Origin: Sphingopyxis sp. JAI128 | GTDB lineage: Bacteria; Pseudomonadota; Alphaproteobacteria; Sphingomonadales; Sphingomonadaceae | Length of the DNA stretch: 64,000 nt | Direction: 5' to 3' | Assembly (NCBI RefSeq): GCF_014207235.1 | Contig: NZ_JACHDA010000003.1 | Coordinates: 62,001-126,000, forward strand | Shown here: one piece after another, positions 1 through 8,804 of the stretch | Layout: every line of letters starts with the position of its first letter | How positions within the stretch are numbered: the stretch's first letter is position 1 | The notes under the pieces: model-generated | Databases searched by the model: none | The model's input: only the letters and a program-made list of their open reading frames with translations | What the model was told of the DNA's origin: nothing | Translations under genes and position numbers: made by a program

Positions 1-613
1 GGAAGGCGCCGATATCGACATTCTTGCGCGTGCAGACGACCGCGGCGACGATCGACCCGCCGCTCGCGCCCGACATGATCGAAGGCAGCACGCCCTCTTC
101 CCACAGCGCCTTCACGACGCCGATGTGAAAGAAAAGGAAGCTGCCCGATCCCGACAGCAACAGCGCCGATCGGCCGTAACAATGCTGCGCGCGGCGGAAG
201 AAATCGCGCTTTTCCTCGCGGCCGATGCTGCGTGCTGCGGCGATCTTGTCCAAGGATGCGACGACCTCGGCGACATAATCCTCGACCAGCCTTTTCGTGC
301 CGAAGCGCGCCTTTTGATACAGCCGCTCGTGCCCCATGCCGTCGATATTGCCGTGGATGCCCTCGTTGAGGACGAAGAGCAGGCCCTTGACGTCACCCGC
401 CGCCGACAGCTTGCGCAGCTTTGCGAGCCGGGCGCGGATCGCCTTATAGTCGAAATGCTTGCTTTCGTCGGTATCGCGCCACGCCTGCATTCCCGATTTC
501 TTGTCATGCTCCTGTGCTGCCCGGGTCCAGGCGGCATAGTCGGGCGCGGTCACAAGGTCGCGGTCGGCGCTGAGCGTCGGGGTGAAAAGCATTCGGTAAT
601 CCTGCGAGAGCAT
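1..613 (-). CDS. Patatin-like phospholipase, C-terminus cut by window edge
   Basis: Reverse-strand translation from the ATG at 613 begins MLSQDYRMLF and stays open to the window edge, giving about 204 residues. The first ~150 residues resemble the DUF3336 domain that precedes patatin domains. The nucleophile elbow follows as GASGG (GxSxG) within SGASGGSIVAAVV, preceded by a GSGS loop. Members of this family are lipid acyl hydrolases; plant, yeast and bacterial homologues cleave triacylglycerol or phospholipid. The start lies 2 nt after the stop of the WS/DGAT gene, so translation is probably coupled. The position downstream of a neutral-lipid synthase suggests turnover of the stored lipid (inference). 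A second in-frame ATG at 592 is possible. The catalytic Asp lies outside the window. Confidence 0.85.
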   Translation of the reverse strand, partial: MLSQDYRMLFTPTLSADRDLVTAPDYAAWTRAAQEHDKKSGMQAWRDTDESKHFDYKAIRARLAKLRKLSAAGDVKGLLFVLNEGIHGNIDGMGHERLYQKARFGTKRLVEDYVAEVVASLDKIAAARSIGREEKRDFFRRAQHCYGRSALLLSGSGSFLFFHIGVVKALWEEGVLPSIMSGASGGSIVAAVVCTRKNVDIGAF

Positions 614-615
614 CG

Positions 616-2172
616 TTATTTTTTCGGATTCTTGCCGGTTGCGTTCTTTTTTGCAACCGGTTTCACCCTGATCTTCGCGGCAGGTTTCGGCGCGGCTTTC
701 ACCTTCGCCTTGGGTTTGGGCGCCGCTTTCGACTTTACCGTAACGGCTTTCGGTCTTGCAGGTTCCGGCGGCGCCACCATCAAATCGGCGAAACTTTCGT
801 CGATGCATTCGCGGAAAAAGGCGATGTCGGGCATGATCGCGCGTTCCGAAATGAGCGAGAAGGCGATGCGACCGTTGTAGCTGGGGGTCGCGACGAACAG
901 CCCCATATTGTTCGCGAGCGGCGCCATGCCGTGCTGCTGCACGAGTTTGGCACCCGCAAGGTAGAGCGGCACCTGCGCACCGGGGACGTTGGAGATGAAG
1001 AGGTTGGTCCCGCGCACCGCAAAACGCTCGCTGGTGACCAGCCGCGCCACCGCCGCCATCGTCGCACCGGGAATATGCTGCGACAGGTCGGTCATGATCC
1101 GGGCGCTGACGCCGGCCTTCGCTTCCTTTGCCTCGACCGTATAGTCGCGCACCGCGGCGAGCCGTTCGAGCGGATCGGCAATGTCGGTGCGGATCGGCAC
1201 GCTCATCGCCGACACCTGATTGCCCGGCGTCGCCGCCTTGCCGCCCTTGCCGCGCAGATTGACCGGCGCGACCGCGACAAGGCTCTCTTTCGGCAATTCC
1301 TTGTGCTTGGCGAGATATTTGCGCAGCGCGCCGCCGACCGTGGCGAGCACGACGTCGTTGACCGTCGCGCCAGGCACCTTCTTGCGGATCTCTGCCACGT
1401 CGGCCAGCGCGACCGTCGTCGCATCGAACATCTTGTGCGGGCCGACGGGCACGTTGAAGCGCGTTTCGGGAACCCCTGCGGTCATCCCGCCTTCGGCGAT
1501 CGACTTGCGCGCCGAGGCGACGATCGCGGGCGACATCTTCATCAGCGCGTTCATGAACTTGACCGGCGACTGCATCGAAGCCGACCAGGCACGCGACAGC
1601 GTTTCGGCGCTCGACGGCGCCTTGCCCAATTCCTCGATCGGCGGCGGTTCGCGAATGGCGGGGGTGCCTTTCGCGTCGATGTCGCTCATCGCAATGAAGG
1701 CGTGCGCCCCCGATGCGCCATCGACCGCGGCATGATGGACCCGGTGGAGCATCGCGAAGCTGCCCTTGGGTATGCCGGGAATGCGATCGAGCCCCTCGAT
1801 GATATAAATATCCCAGAGCGGACGATTCATGTCCATCGGCTTTGAAAACCAGCGTGCGACCGCGATGCAGAATTGCCGCCAGTCGCCGGGTTCGGGCAGC
1901 CGCGCGTGGCTCATATGCGCCTCGATATCGAAATGCTCGTCCTCGACCCAATAGGGATGGTCGATGTCGAAGGGCAGCCGGTGGAGGCGTCGTTTGAACA
2001 GCGGCGACGTGTCGACCCGGCTTTCGACGTGGCGGATGATGTCCTTGAAGCGCACGAAGCCGCCGGGCGCGGTCGAGGGGTCGTAGATATAGACCCCCAT
2101 GATATGCGTCAGGTTGTTCGCGGTTTGCGTATAGAGGAACTGGGCGTCCTGCGCGCTGAGCTGTTTGAGCAT
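616..2172 (-). CDS. WS/DGAT family O-acyltransferase (wax ester synthase / diacylglycerol acyltransferase)
   Basis: A 518-residue protein that begins MLKQLSAQDAQFLYTQT, typical of the family. The acyltransferase motif HHAAVDG (HHxxxDG) lies near residue 145, and conserved blocks such as NDVVLATVGGALR and PVNLR follow. Such enzymes esterify diacylglycerol or long-chain alcohols with acyl-CoA to make triacylglycerol or wax esters. The last ~50 residues are an unusual Lys/Ala/Pro-rich, strongly basic tail (runs such as KPKAKVKAAPKPAAK), which the family core does not need. It is third in a minus-strand operon after HAD/PlsC and PlsB, and a 24-bp inverted repeat lies just upstream. The lipid-storage role is inferred from family and neighbours. 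The product (wax or triacylglycerol) cannot be read from sequence. Confidence 0.92.
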   Translation of the reverse strand: MLKQLSAQDAQFLYTQTANNLTHIMGVYIYDPSTAPGGFVRFKDIIRHVESRVDTSPLFKRRLHRLPFDIDHPYWVEDEHFDIEAHMSHARLPEPGDWRQFCIAVARWFSKPMDMNRPLWDIYIIEGLDRIPGIPKGSFAMLHRVHHAAVDGASGAHAFIAMSDIDAKGTPAIREPPPIEELGKAPSSAETLSRAWSASMQSPVKFMNALMKMSPAIVASARKSIAEGGMTAGVPETRFNVPVGPHKMFDATTVALADVAEIRKKVPGATVNDVVLATVGGALRKYLAKHKELPKESLVAVAPVNLRGKGGKAATPGNQVSAMSVPIRTDIADPLERLAAVRDYTVEAKEAKAGVSARIMTDLSQHIPGATMAAVARLVTSERFAVRGTNLFISNVPGAQVPLYLAGAKLVQQHGMAPLANNMGLFVATPSYNGRIAFSLISERAIMPDIAFFRECIDESFADLMVAPPEPARPKAVTVKSKAAPKPKAKVKAAPKPAAKIRVKPVAKKNATGKNPKK

Positions 2173-2200
2173 GTTCAGTTCCTGTCGAAATCAAAAATTT

Positions 2201-2272
2201 CGTCATTCCCGCGAAAGCGGGAACCGAGCGAGCCAGCGTTGCTGCTGGGTTCCCGCTTTCGCGGGAATGACG
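2201..2272. repeat. REP-like palindromic element with perfect 24-bp arms
   Basis: Positions 2201-2224 and 2249-2272 are exact reverse complements with a 24-nt spacer. Each arm also contains its own small hairpin, TCCCGC-GAAA-GCGGGA. The element fills the gap between the plsB-like gene and the WS/DGAT gene inside one operon, so the transcript should form a strong hairpin there. It belongs to the same loose GCGAAAGC-centred repeat style as the copies in edd and near 47.0 kb. Confidence 0.9.
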
Positions 2273-2280
2273 AGCGAAGG

Positions 2281-4629
2281 CTACACTCGTTCATTGCCAA
2301 CCTCCGGCAGCCGGTCCGCGAGCGCGACGGTCGAAAGCCGCATCGTTTCCATGATGTTGGCAAGCCCGCGCAGTTCCATCAGCAGCGCGCGGCGCGCGGC
2401 GAGCGTGTCCGGCGTCGCCTCCTCGGCGAGCCCCATATGGCGTATCAGCGACAGGCCGTTGGCGAAGAGCAATTTGCCGATCGCCGCCTCGCTGCTGATC
2501 CGGCGGAGCAGATAGGCCTGCCGCCCCTCGACCAGTGCGGCATCGAGCAGCGCCGTTTCGTCGACCATGTCGCCGGGGTTCGCGCGCGCAAGCTGTTCGG
2601 CGACAACCGAATAGGCCTCGGCAAAGGGCAACAGGATCGCGTGGCCGACGACCGGCTGGCAGCGGCGCAGCAGCTGCGCAATGCCGCGGTCGCCGCTCGC
2701 GAGCCGCCGGTCCCAGACGGGGTCGATGCGCGAAAGCTCGGCTTCGATCGCGGCGAGATGCTCGCCCCGCGGCGGATAGAAAAATTCGAATTTGAACAGG
2801 TCGCGCAGCCGGTCGATCCTCGCCCAGAAGGCGGTGGTCGCGTCGCCGCTGTCGGCATCGCGCAGTTCGACGAGCGCGAGTTCGATCATCGCGCGGTCGA
2901 GGAAATGATGCGCGATGATGTTGCGATAATAGCTCGCCATCGGATGCTTGGCGGGGTCGATCGAATAGATCGTCTCGCGGCCCGCTTCGTAGCGCGCGAG
3001 CAGCCCGCTCGCGACCAGCGTATCGACGGTCGCCGACAGCGCCCCATCGTCGCCGCCTTCGAGTTCCTTGCTGAGCCTGATGCCACGCGCGCGCGCCCAG
3101 TCGGTCACCGCGCCGATCGCCCCCAACAATTCGGCCGAGGTCGCACCGCGCGGCGCCATGCCGAGCAGGATCAGGCACATCACCGAGGTGACGGTAAGCG
3201 GGGTGACGCGGTTGGCCTCGACCGCCACCGCAAAGGCGATCTGTTCGAGCGCGCGCCGATCGTCGGGGCCGGGTGCGTCCTCGATCACGACGGGCTCGCC
3301 GATGTCGAGGCGGATACGCCCCGACGGCTCCTTCAGGCTCTTCATATATCCGATGAACCACGACAGGCTTTCGGGCTTTTTGTTCCGCCCGGTCTGTTCG
3401 GCGGCATATTCCTCGACGTCGCGGATCAGGTCGAAACTGGTGACGAAGGGGACGAAATGCACGCCGCGCGTCCCCGTGGCGTGCGCCGCGTCGAGCACAT
3501 ATTTCATCAGGCCGTATTTGGGCGGCATCAGCTTGCCGAGCCGCGAGCGTGTCCCCTCGAACGCCCAGCTCAACGGAAAGCGCTTGGCGAGCAGCCAGGC
3601 GATATAGTGGCGCAGCACGAGCTTGTAGACCGCCTGGTCCTGGAAGCTGCGGCGGATGAAGATCATCCCCGAGCGACGGAAGAACTCGCCCATCACCGCG
3701 AAGTCGAGATTGGCGCCGCCAAAGCTGTGCAGCATCGGCATGTCCTTTTCATAGGTCAGCCGGCTGGGCGTCGCGCCGTCGATATAGGTTTTGTGCGTGA
3801 ACAGGATCGCGGTGGGATGCTCGCGGAGGATATTGCGGAGTTTCGCAAGTTCGGCGGCGTCGATCTCCATCTCGGGCGCGTAACCGCCGAACATCATGCG
3901 ATCGAGCCGCGCGCGCAGATCGAGGAACAGCGCCGACGGCCGCGCGATCACCTCCTTCATCAACGGGCGCGCCTCGCGGTAAAGGTCGGCGACGGGGCGG
4001 CCGGTGGCCTCGGCCAGATCGGCGAGCGCGGCGCGGAATTTGGGGCTGGTGCGCAGGCCATCGGCGACGAAGCGGGGCACCTTGTAACGCGTTCCCCGAA
4101 TGCCGCGCTCGGCCACGTCGAGCGCAAGCGCCGCCTGACGCGCGACGAAGCGCGCAAATTCCGGGCTGCCCTCGCCTGCGCCGTCGCCGCCGCCGGTCTG
4201 CGCGCAAAAGCGCGTCCGGAGCGCGTCGAGCGTCGCCGCCTCGCCCACCAGTATCTGCGCGCGGCGGCGATCGCGGATCAGGATCGCACGCGCGCGAAGC
4301 GGCCCCGGGTGGCGCGGATCGCCGAAGATCAGGTGACGGAATTTGAGCGCGCGGTCCTTGTCGAAACCCGGGATGCGCCACGCCACGCGCAGCGGCACGA
4401 CCAGCCGCGACGAGGCACCGCCAAGCCGCGCCTGCAACACATCGACGGGCAGCGCATGGTCGCCGTCCTCGATATCGAGGCTCGCCCAGGCGGGCTCGTC
4501 ATCGCCACTCGTCGCATGAATCCAGTCGAGCAACAGGCGCCGTTCGACTCCGTTGCGCGCGTCGATGATGTAAAGCCGGTCGGCCGCCTGCTCCGCCGCG
4601 ATCGGGTTGCGGGGCGTTCCGTCGGCCAC
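2281..4629 (-). CDS. plsB: Glycerol-3-phosphate 1-O-acyltransferase, PlsB-like
   Basis: A 782-residue protein. The acyltransferase block has an HxxxxD catalytic motif in HKTYIDG (His near residue 279), RRSFQD in the substrate-binding region, and EGTRSR near residue 357. These are the GPAT signatures, in the large-PlsB arrangement with long N- and C-terminal extensions. The reaction transfers an acyl chain to sn-1 of glycerol-3-phosphate, the first step of phospholipid and triacylglycerol synthesis. The start is a GTG at 4629, 3 nt after the stop of the HAD/PlsC gene, which indicates one operon. With the PlsC domain upstream and WS/DGAT downstream, most of the route to neutral lipid is encoded together. 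Confidence 0.88.
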   Translation of the reverse strand: MADGTPRNPIAAEQAADRLYIIDARNGVERRLLLDWIHATSGDDEPAWASLDIEDGDHALPVDVLQARLGGASSRLVVPLRVAWRIPGFDKDRALKFRHLIFGDPRHPGPLRARAILIRDRRRAQILVGEAATLDALRTRFCAQTGGGDGAGEGSPEFARFVARQAALALDVAERGIRGTRYKVPRFVADGLRTSPKFRAALADLAEATGRPVADLYREARPLMKEVIARPSALFLDLRARLDRMMFGGYAPEMEIDAAELAKLRNILREHPTAILFTHKTYIDGATPSRLTYEKDMPMLHSFGGANLDFAVMGEFFRRSGMIFIRRSFQDQAVYKLVLRHYIAWLLAKRFPLSWAFEGTRSRLGKLMPPKYGLMKYVLDAAHATGTRGVHFVPFVTSFDLIRDVEEYAAEQTGRNKKPESLSWFIGYMKSLKEPSGRIRLDIGEPVVIEDAPGPDDRRALEQIAFAVAVEANRVTPLTVTSVMCLILLGMAPRGATSAELLGAIGAVTDWARARGIRLSKELEGGDDGALSATVDTLVASGLLARYEAGRETIYSIDPAKHPMASYYRNIIAHHFLDRAMIELALVELRDADSGDATTAFWARIDRLRDLFKFEFFYPPRGEHLAAIEAELSRIDPVWDRRLASGDRGIAQLLRRCQPVVGHAILLPFAEAYSVVAEQLARANPGDMVDETALLDAALVEGRQAYLLRRISSEAAIGKLLFANGLSLIRHMGLAEEATPDTLAARRALLMELRGLANIMETMRLSTVALADRLPEVGNERV

Positions 4630-4632
4630 CGC

Positions 4633-6216
4633 TTAGCCGGTCTTTCCCTTGCGGGCGGCCGGCTTTTCCGCCGGCGCCTTTTTCTTTGGGGCGGGCTTCT
4701 TCCCCGTCGCCTTCTTTGCCTTCGGCTTTTCAGGCTTTGCCGTGGGAGGCGTTTCGGTCGCGACCGATTCCGCCACGCTTTCCTCGGGCTGCCCGAGCGT
4801 ACGCAGGAACATGTTCCGCACATTGCGGACATGATGATTGATCGTCCTCGGGGTCCATTTGGACGTATCGACCGGCGGCAGCACCGTCACGCGCACCGTC
4901 GCGGGGCGCATCACAAACTCGTTCTTCGGCGCGACGTCGGTCGCGTTATGGATCACGATCGGGACGACCGGCACCCCGGCCTGCATCGCGAGGTGGAAGG
5001 CGCCCTTCTTGAAGGGTTCGAGCTTTGGCGTCAGGCTGCGCGTGCCCTCGGGGGCGATGCAGATCGACTTGCCCTCTTTCTGGATCGCGTCGACCAGCGG
5101 CTCCATTGCCTTGATCGCGCTCTTGCCGTCGGCGCGGTCGACGAAGACGGTGCCGCCCCATTCCATCAGCTTGCCGAGGATGGGGATGTCCTTGATCTCC
5201 TTCTTGCCCACCCCGCCCATGTCGCGGCGGATAAGCTTGGCAAGGATCATCACGTCCGCCTTGCTCTGGTGGTTGAAGATGAAGACGCACGGGCGCGACG
5301 ACCAGAGGTGCTTTTCATCCTCGACCTCGAGCTCGACCCCGGTGATCGCCGTCGCGAAATCGCCGAAGAGGCCGATCGAGAAATTCGCCGCCTCGCGCTG
5401 CGAGCGGGTGAGCGCCCAGATCGGCAGGCCCGCGGCGAAGGCGCCGACGAGCGAGCCGGTGGCATAGATGGTGCGCGTATAATCGATCCACGACGGCGTG
5501 CCGCGGCTTGCGAACCGCTGGACGGGCCAGCCATGTTCGTCGGCGATGGCCTTCAATTTCATGTTCGGGTTGAGCGGGCGCGGCTTGCCGACGCGTTCGA
5601 GCAGTTCGATATCGTCGTCGCTGTCCGAATAGAAAAAGCTCTGGTCGAGATCGAGGCCATATTCGGCGGCGAGTTCTTCGGCGGCGAGCACCTTGCCCTC
5701 GCCGAAGCAGAGCGGGCGGATGATTTCCCCGGTGAAGACGCCGTCTTCGATTTCGTAGGCCGAACATTTGATGTCGGTGATGCCGAGGTCGCGCGCGGTC
5801 GGTTCGATCTGGTAGATCGTCGCCGACGAGATGATCGCGACGCGGTGCCCCTTTGCCTGATGCGCCTCGATGATCGCGCGCGTCTCGGGATAGATTTTCC
5901 GAGCGATATGTTTTTTGTAAAGTTCCTCGCCGAATTCGATGAAGCTTTGCTCCTCGACGCCCTTCATGAACTTGGCGGCGCCAGACATCAGCCCCGAAAA
6001 GCCGATGGTGCCCAGGCTGTGCTGCGCGACGACCTGCGCGGTCTCGGCGATTTCCTCGACCGACATTTCGCGGCGCTGGAATTTCTCGCGCAGCATCGCG
6101 GTCGCGGAATAGCCCGAGATGATCGTGCCGTCGAAATCGAAGAGCGCGGCGATGTGCGGCCCGGGTTCGGAACTCAGAACTTCTTCCAAATGCGGCTGCG
6201 GTCTTGGCACGCACAT
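4633..6216 (-). CDS. HAD-IB phosphatase fused to 1-acylglycerol-3-phosphate acyltransferase (PlsC)
   Basis: A 527-residue two-domain protein. The N-terminal half is a HAD-IB phosphatase with DFDGT at residues 27-31, IISSAT as the second motif and a YSDSDDD acidic motif. The C-terminal half is a PlsC acyltransferase with NHQSKAD (HxxxxD, His near 316) and EGTRS. The same fusion is known in mycobacterial and gammaproteobacterial lipid clusters. A natural inference is phosphatidate formation coupled to dephosphorylation to diacylglycerol, feeding the WS/DGAT downstream. The last ~45 residues are a Lys/Pro/Ala-rich basic tail like the one on the WS/DGAT. Start ATG at 6216 has GGGGAG directly upstream; a GTG two codons later is possible. 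Confidence 0.9.
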   Translation of the reverse strand: MCVPRPQPHLEEVLSSEPGPHIAALFDFDGTIISGYSATAMLREKFQRREMSVEEIAETAQVVAQHSLGTIGFSGLMSGAAKFMKGVEEQSFIEFGEELYKKHIARKIYPETRAIIEAHQAKGHRVAIISSATIYQIEPTARDLGITDIKCSAYEIEDGVFTGEIIRPLCFGEGKVLAAEELAAEYGLDLDQSFFYSDSDDDIELLERVGKPRPLNPNMKLKAIADEHGWPVQRFASRGTPSWIDYTRTIYATGSLVGAFAAGLPIWALTRSQREAANFSIGLFGDFATAITGVELEVEDEKHLWSSRPCVFIFNHQSKADVMILAKLIRRDMGGVGKKEIKDIPILGKLMEWGGTVFVDRADGKSAIKAMEPLVDAIQKEGKSICIAPEGTRSLTPKLEPFKKGAFHLAMQAGVPVVPIVIHNATDVAPKNEFVMRPATVRVTVLPPVDTSKWTPRTINHHVRNVRNMFLRTLGQPEESVAESVATETPPTAKPEKPKAKKATGKKPAPKKKAPAEKPAARKGKTG

Positions 6217-6276
6217 CTCCCCACGGCGGCTATGTTGCCGCTTATCCCTGCACGATGACAGGTAAAATGGGGTTAA

Positions 6277-6897
6277 TCAATGGCGCGAAAGTGCGGACGC
6301 CTCGCGCGCCAGCGCCTCGATCCGGACCGGATCGAGCGGCCCCGACGGGACGACCCAGCTGCCGCCGACGCACAGCACCGCTTCGAGCGCGAGCCATTCG
6401 GGGGCGGTCGCGGCGCTGATCCCCCCCGTCGGGCAGAAGCGCGCGTTGCCGAAGGGGCCCGCGAGCGCCTTCAGCGCCGGAATGCCGCCGCTCGTCGCCG
6501 CAGGGAAGAATTTGAAACGCTCGAGACCAAGGTCCATCCCGCGCATGATGTCGCCGGCGTTGGCGGTGCCGGGCAGGAAGGGAATGCCGCTGGCAACGGC
6601 GGCCTCGCCCAGCTTGTCCGTCAGACCCGGCGAGACGATGAATTCGGAGCCTGCATCGATCGCGTCCTTCAGCATCGCGGGATTGAGCACCGTTCCCGCG
6701 CCGACCACCGCGCCGGGCACCGCCTTCATCGCCCGGATCGCATCGAGCGCGGCGGGGGTGCGCATCGTCACTTCGAGGACGCGGAGCCCCCCCGCGACGA
6801 GCGCGTCGGCCATCGGCACCGCATCCTCGACGCGATCGATGACGATCACCGGGATGACGGGTGCGAGGCGCATGATCTGGTCGATGGACTGGCTCAA
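6277..6897 (-). CDS. eda: 2-dehydro-3-deoxy-6-phosphogluconate aldolase (KDPG aldolase)
   Basis: About 206 residues, the family's normal size. Conserved blocks are [19 protein letters not shown], the Glu block [23 protein letters not shown] with the Schiff-base lysine, and CPTGGIS. It cleaves KDPG to pyruvate and glyceraldehyde-3-phosphate, the last Entner-Doudoroff step. The likely start is a TTG at 6897 (TTGAGCCAG) that overlaps the edd stop by 2 nt; an ATG at 6873 is the alternative but would shorten the conserved N-terminus. It is the distal gene of zwf-edd-eda. Confidence 0.93.
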   Translation of the reverse strand: MSQSIDQIMRLAPVIPVIVIDRVEDAVPMADALVAGGLRVLEVTMRTPAALDAIRAMKAVPGAVVGAGTVLNPAMLKDAIDAGSEFIVSPGLTDKLGEAAVASGIPFLPGTANAGDIMRGMDLGLERFKFFPAATSGGIPALKALAGPFGNARFCPTGGISAATAPEWLALEAVLCVGGSWVVPSGPLDPVRIEALAREASALSRH

Positions 6898-8804
6898 ATG
6901 ACGGACTCCATGGCAGCAAGAACGGCCGACCCGCCCTTTTCGGCTTCGTCGGCGTGGTGACGAAACAGGGCGAACAGTTCGCGGCCGACGCCAACCGCCG
7001 GCGGAGGCGCGGCGGCGGGCTGGCGCGCGGCCCATCCGGCTTCGTCGACGAGCGCCACGACTTCACCGTTCACCGCGCAAATACGGACGATGTCGCCGTC
7101 CTGAAGATAGGCGAGCGGGCCGCTGATCCCGTCGGGGCCGGGCAGCGCCTCGGGCGACAGATGGATCACCGCGGGCACCTTGCCGCTGGCGCCCGACATG
7201 CGGCCGTCGGTGAGCAAAGCGACGCGGTAACCCTTGTCCTGCAACACGCCCAAGGCCGGGGTCAGCTTGTGCAGTTCGGGCATGCCGTTGGCGCGCGGCC
7301 CCTGGAAACGGACGACGACGACGAGGTCGCGGTCGAGGTCGCCCGCCTTGAACGCGGTCAGTACCTGATTCTGGTCGTCGAAGATCCGGCACGGCGCCTC
7401 GATCGTCCAGCGATCCTCGGCGACCGCGCTGGTCTTGATGATCGCGCGGCCGAGATTACCCGCGAGCAGGCGCATCCCACCGTCGGGCGAGAAGGGCGCG
7501 GCCACAGGGCGCAGCATCGTATCGTCGCGCGAAATTTCGGGAGCGGGTCGCCATGCCAGCGATGTGATTCCCGGCGAAAGCGGGGGCCTGTCTGCGGACG
7601 ATGGGACTGGGCCCCGGCTTTCGCCGGCGATCACATCTTGCAGGACCGGCTCATAGCCATAATCGGCCATCGTCCCGCCGACGGTCAGTACGTCGCCGTG
7701 AAGCAATCCGGCGGCGAGCAGTTCGCGCACGACATAGCCGATGCCGCCCGCGGCGTGGAAATTGTTCACGTCGCCCGCGCCGTTCGGATAGACGCGCGCG
7801 AGCAACGGCACCGCATGGCTCAGCTCGTCAAAATCCTGCCAGTCGATGACGATCCCGGCGGCGCGCGCGATCGCGGGCAAGTGGATCGCATGGTTGGTCG
7901 AGCCGCCGGTCGCCAGCAGGCCGATCGCGGCGTTGACGATCGCCTTTTCGTCGATGCAGCGCGCCAGCGGGCGATAATCGCCGCCGTCCCAGCCGATCTC
8001 GGCGATCCGGTGCGTCGCAGCGCGCGTCAGTTCCTGACGCAACTTGGTGCCGGGATTGGTGAAGGCGCTGCCGGGGATATGCAGCCCCATCAGTTCCATC
8101 ATCATCTGGTTCGAGTTCGCGGTGCCATAGAAGGTGCAGGTGCCCGCGCCGTGATAGCTCGCAGCCTCGGCTTCGAGCAGTTCGTCGCGGGTTGCCTTAC
8201 CCTCGGCATAGAGCTGGCGGACGCGCTGCTTTTCCTTGTTCGCGAGGCCCGAGGGCATCGGCCCGGCGGGAATCAATATCTGCGGCAGATGCCCAAACCG
8301 CAGCGCGCCGATCAGCAGGCCGGGAACGATCTTGTCGCAGATGCCGAGCAACAGCGCACCCTCGAACATCGCATGGCTGAGGGCAATCACCGTCCCCTGC
8401 GCGATATTGTCGCGGCTGAACAGCGACAGATCCATGCCCGCCTGCCCCTGCGTCACCCCGTCGCACATCGCCGGGACGCCGCCCGCGACCTGCGCGGTGA
8501 CGCCGACTTCGCGCGCGAACAGCTTGATCTGCTCGGGATAGCGGCCATAGGGCTGATGCGCCGAGAGCATGTCGTTGTAGCTGGTGACGATGCCGATGTT
8601 CATCGCCGCGCCGGTGCGGATCGCGGGCTTGTCCTCGCCCGAGGCCGCGAAGCCATGCGCGAGGTTCCCGCACGACAGGTTGCCGCGGTTGGTTCCGGCC
8701 TCGCGCTGGCGATCCATCAGCTCGAGATAGGCGGCACGGCGCGGAGCACTCCGCGCGATAATGCGGTCGGTAACCTTGGCGATTACGGGGTTCAGATCAG
8801 TCAT
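6894..8804 (-). CDS. edd: Phosphogluconate dehydratase with in-frame palindromic insertion
   Basis: 636 residues against about 600 for typical Edd. The family signatures are intact: [17 protein letters not shown], the metal-binding region around [19 protein letters not shown] and [12 protein letters not shown]. The enzyme converts 6-phosphogluconate to KDPG. The ATG at 8804 overlaps the zwf stop (CATGACTGA), so the two are translationally coupled. Residues ~389-415 have no counterpart in typical Edd as I recall it and are encoded by a palindromic repeat at 7561-7637. The reading frame continues through it without a stop. The insertion sits just before the conserved [16 protein letters not shown] block, probably in a surface loop (inference). 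Confidence 0.95.
   Translation of the reverse strand: MTDLNPVIAKVTDRIIARSAPRRAAYLELMDRQREAGTNRGNLSCGNLAHGFAASGEDKPAIRTGAAMNIGIVTSYNDMLSAHQPYGRYPEQIKLFAREVGVTAQVAGGVPAMCDGVTQGQAGMDLSLFSRDNIAQGTVIALSHAMFEGALLLGICDKIVPGLLIGALRFGHLPQILIPAGPMPSGLANKEKQRVRQLYAEGKATRDELLEAEAASYHGAGTCTFYGTANSNQMMMELMGLHIPGSAFTNPGTKLRQELTRAATHRIAEIGWDGGDYRPLARCIDEKAIVNAAIGLLATGGSTNHAIHLPAIARAAGIVIDWQDFDELSHAVPLLARVYPNGAGDVNNFHAAGGIGYVVRELLAAGLLHGDVLTVGGTMADYGYEPVLQDVIAGESRGPVPSSADRPPLSPGITSLAWRPAPEISRDDTMLRPVAAPFSPDGGMRLLAGNLGRAIIKTSAVAEDRWTIEAPCRIFDDQNQVLTAFKAGDLDRDLVVVVRFQGPRANGMPELHKLTPALGVLQDKGYRVALLTDGRMSGASGKVPAVIHLSPEALPGPDGISGPLAYLQDGDIVRICAVNGEVVALVDEAGWAARQPAAAPPPAVGVGRELFALFRHHADEAEKGGSAVLAAMESVI
7561..7637. 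repeat. REP-like palindromic element inside the edd coding sequence
   Basis: Arms at 7561-7588 and 7610-7637 match as reverse complements at 25 of 28 positions around a 21-nt spacer. Each arm carries the CCCGGCGAAAGC-type core that also occurs in the intergenic region at 47.0 kb. It is entirely within edd and preserves the frame, encoding Pro/Ser/Gly-rich residues ([18 protein letters not shown] and following). Confidence 0.85.

Noticed and set aside
1873..6258. A very long + strand open frame (about 1,460 codons) opposite the lipid operon
   Set aside because: It is antisense to three genes with clear family motifs. GC-rich codon usage keeps the opposite strand open. Its translation is Arg/Ala/Asp-rich with no recognisable domain.
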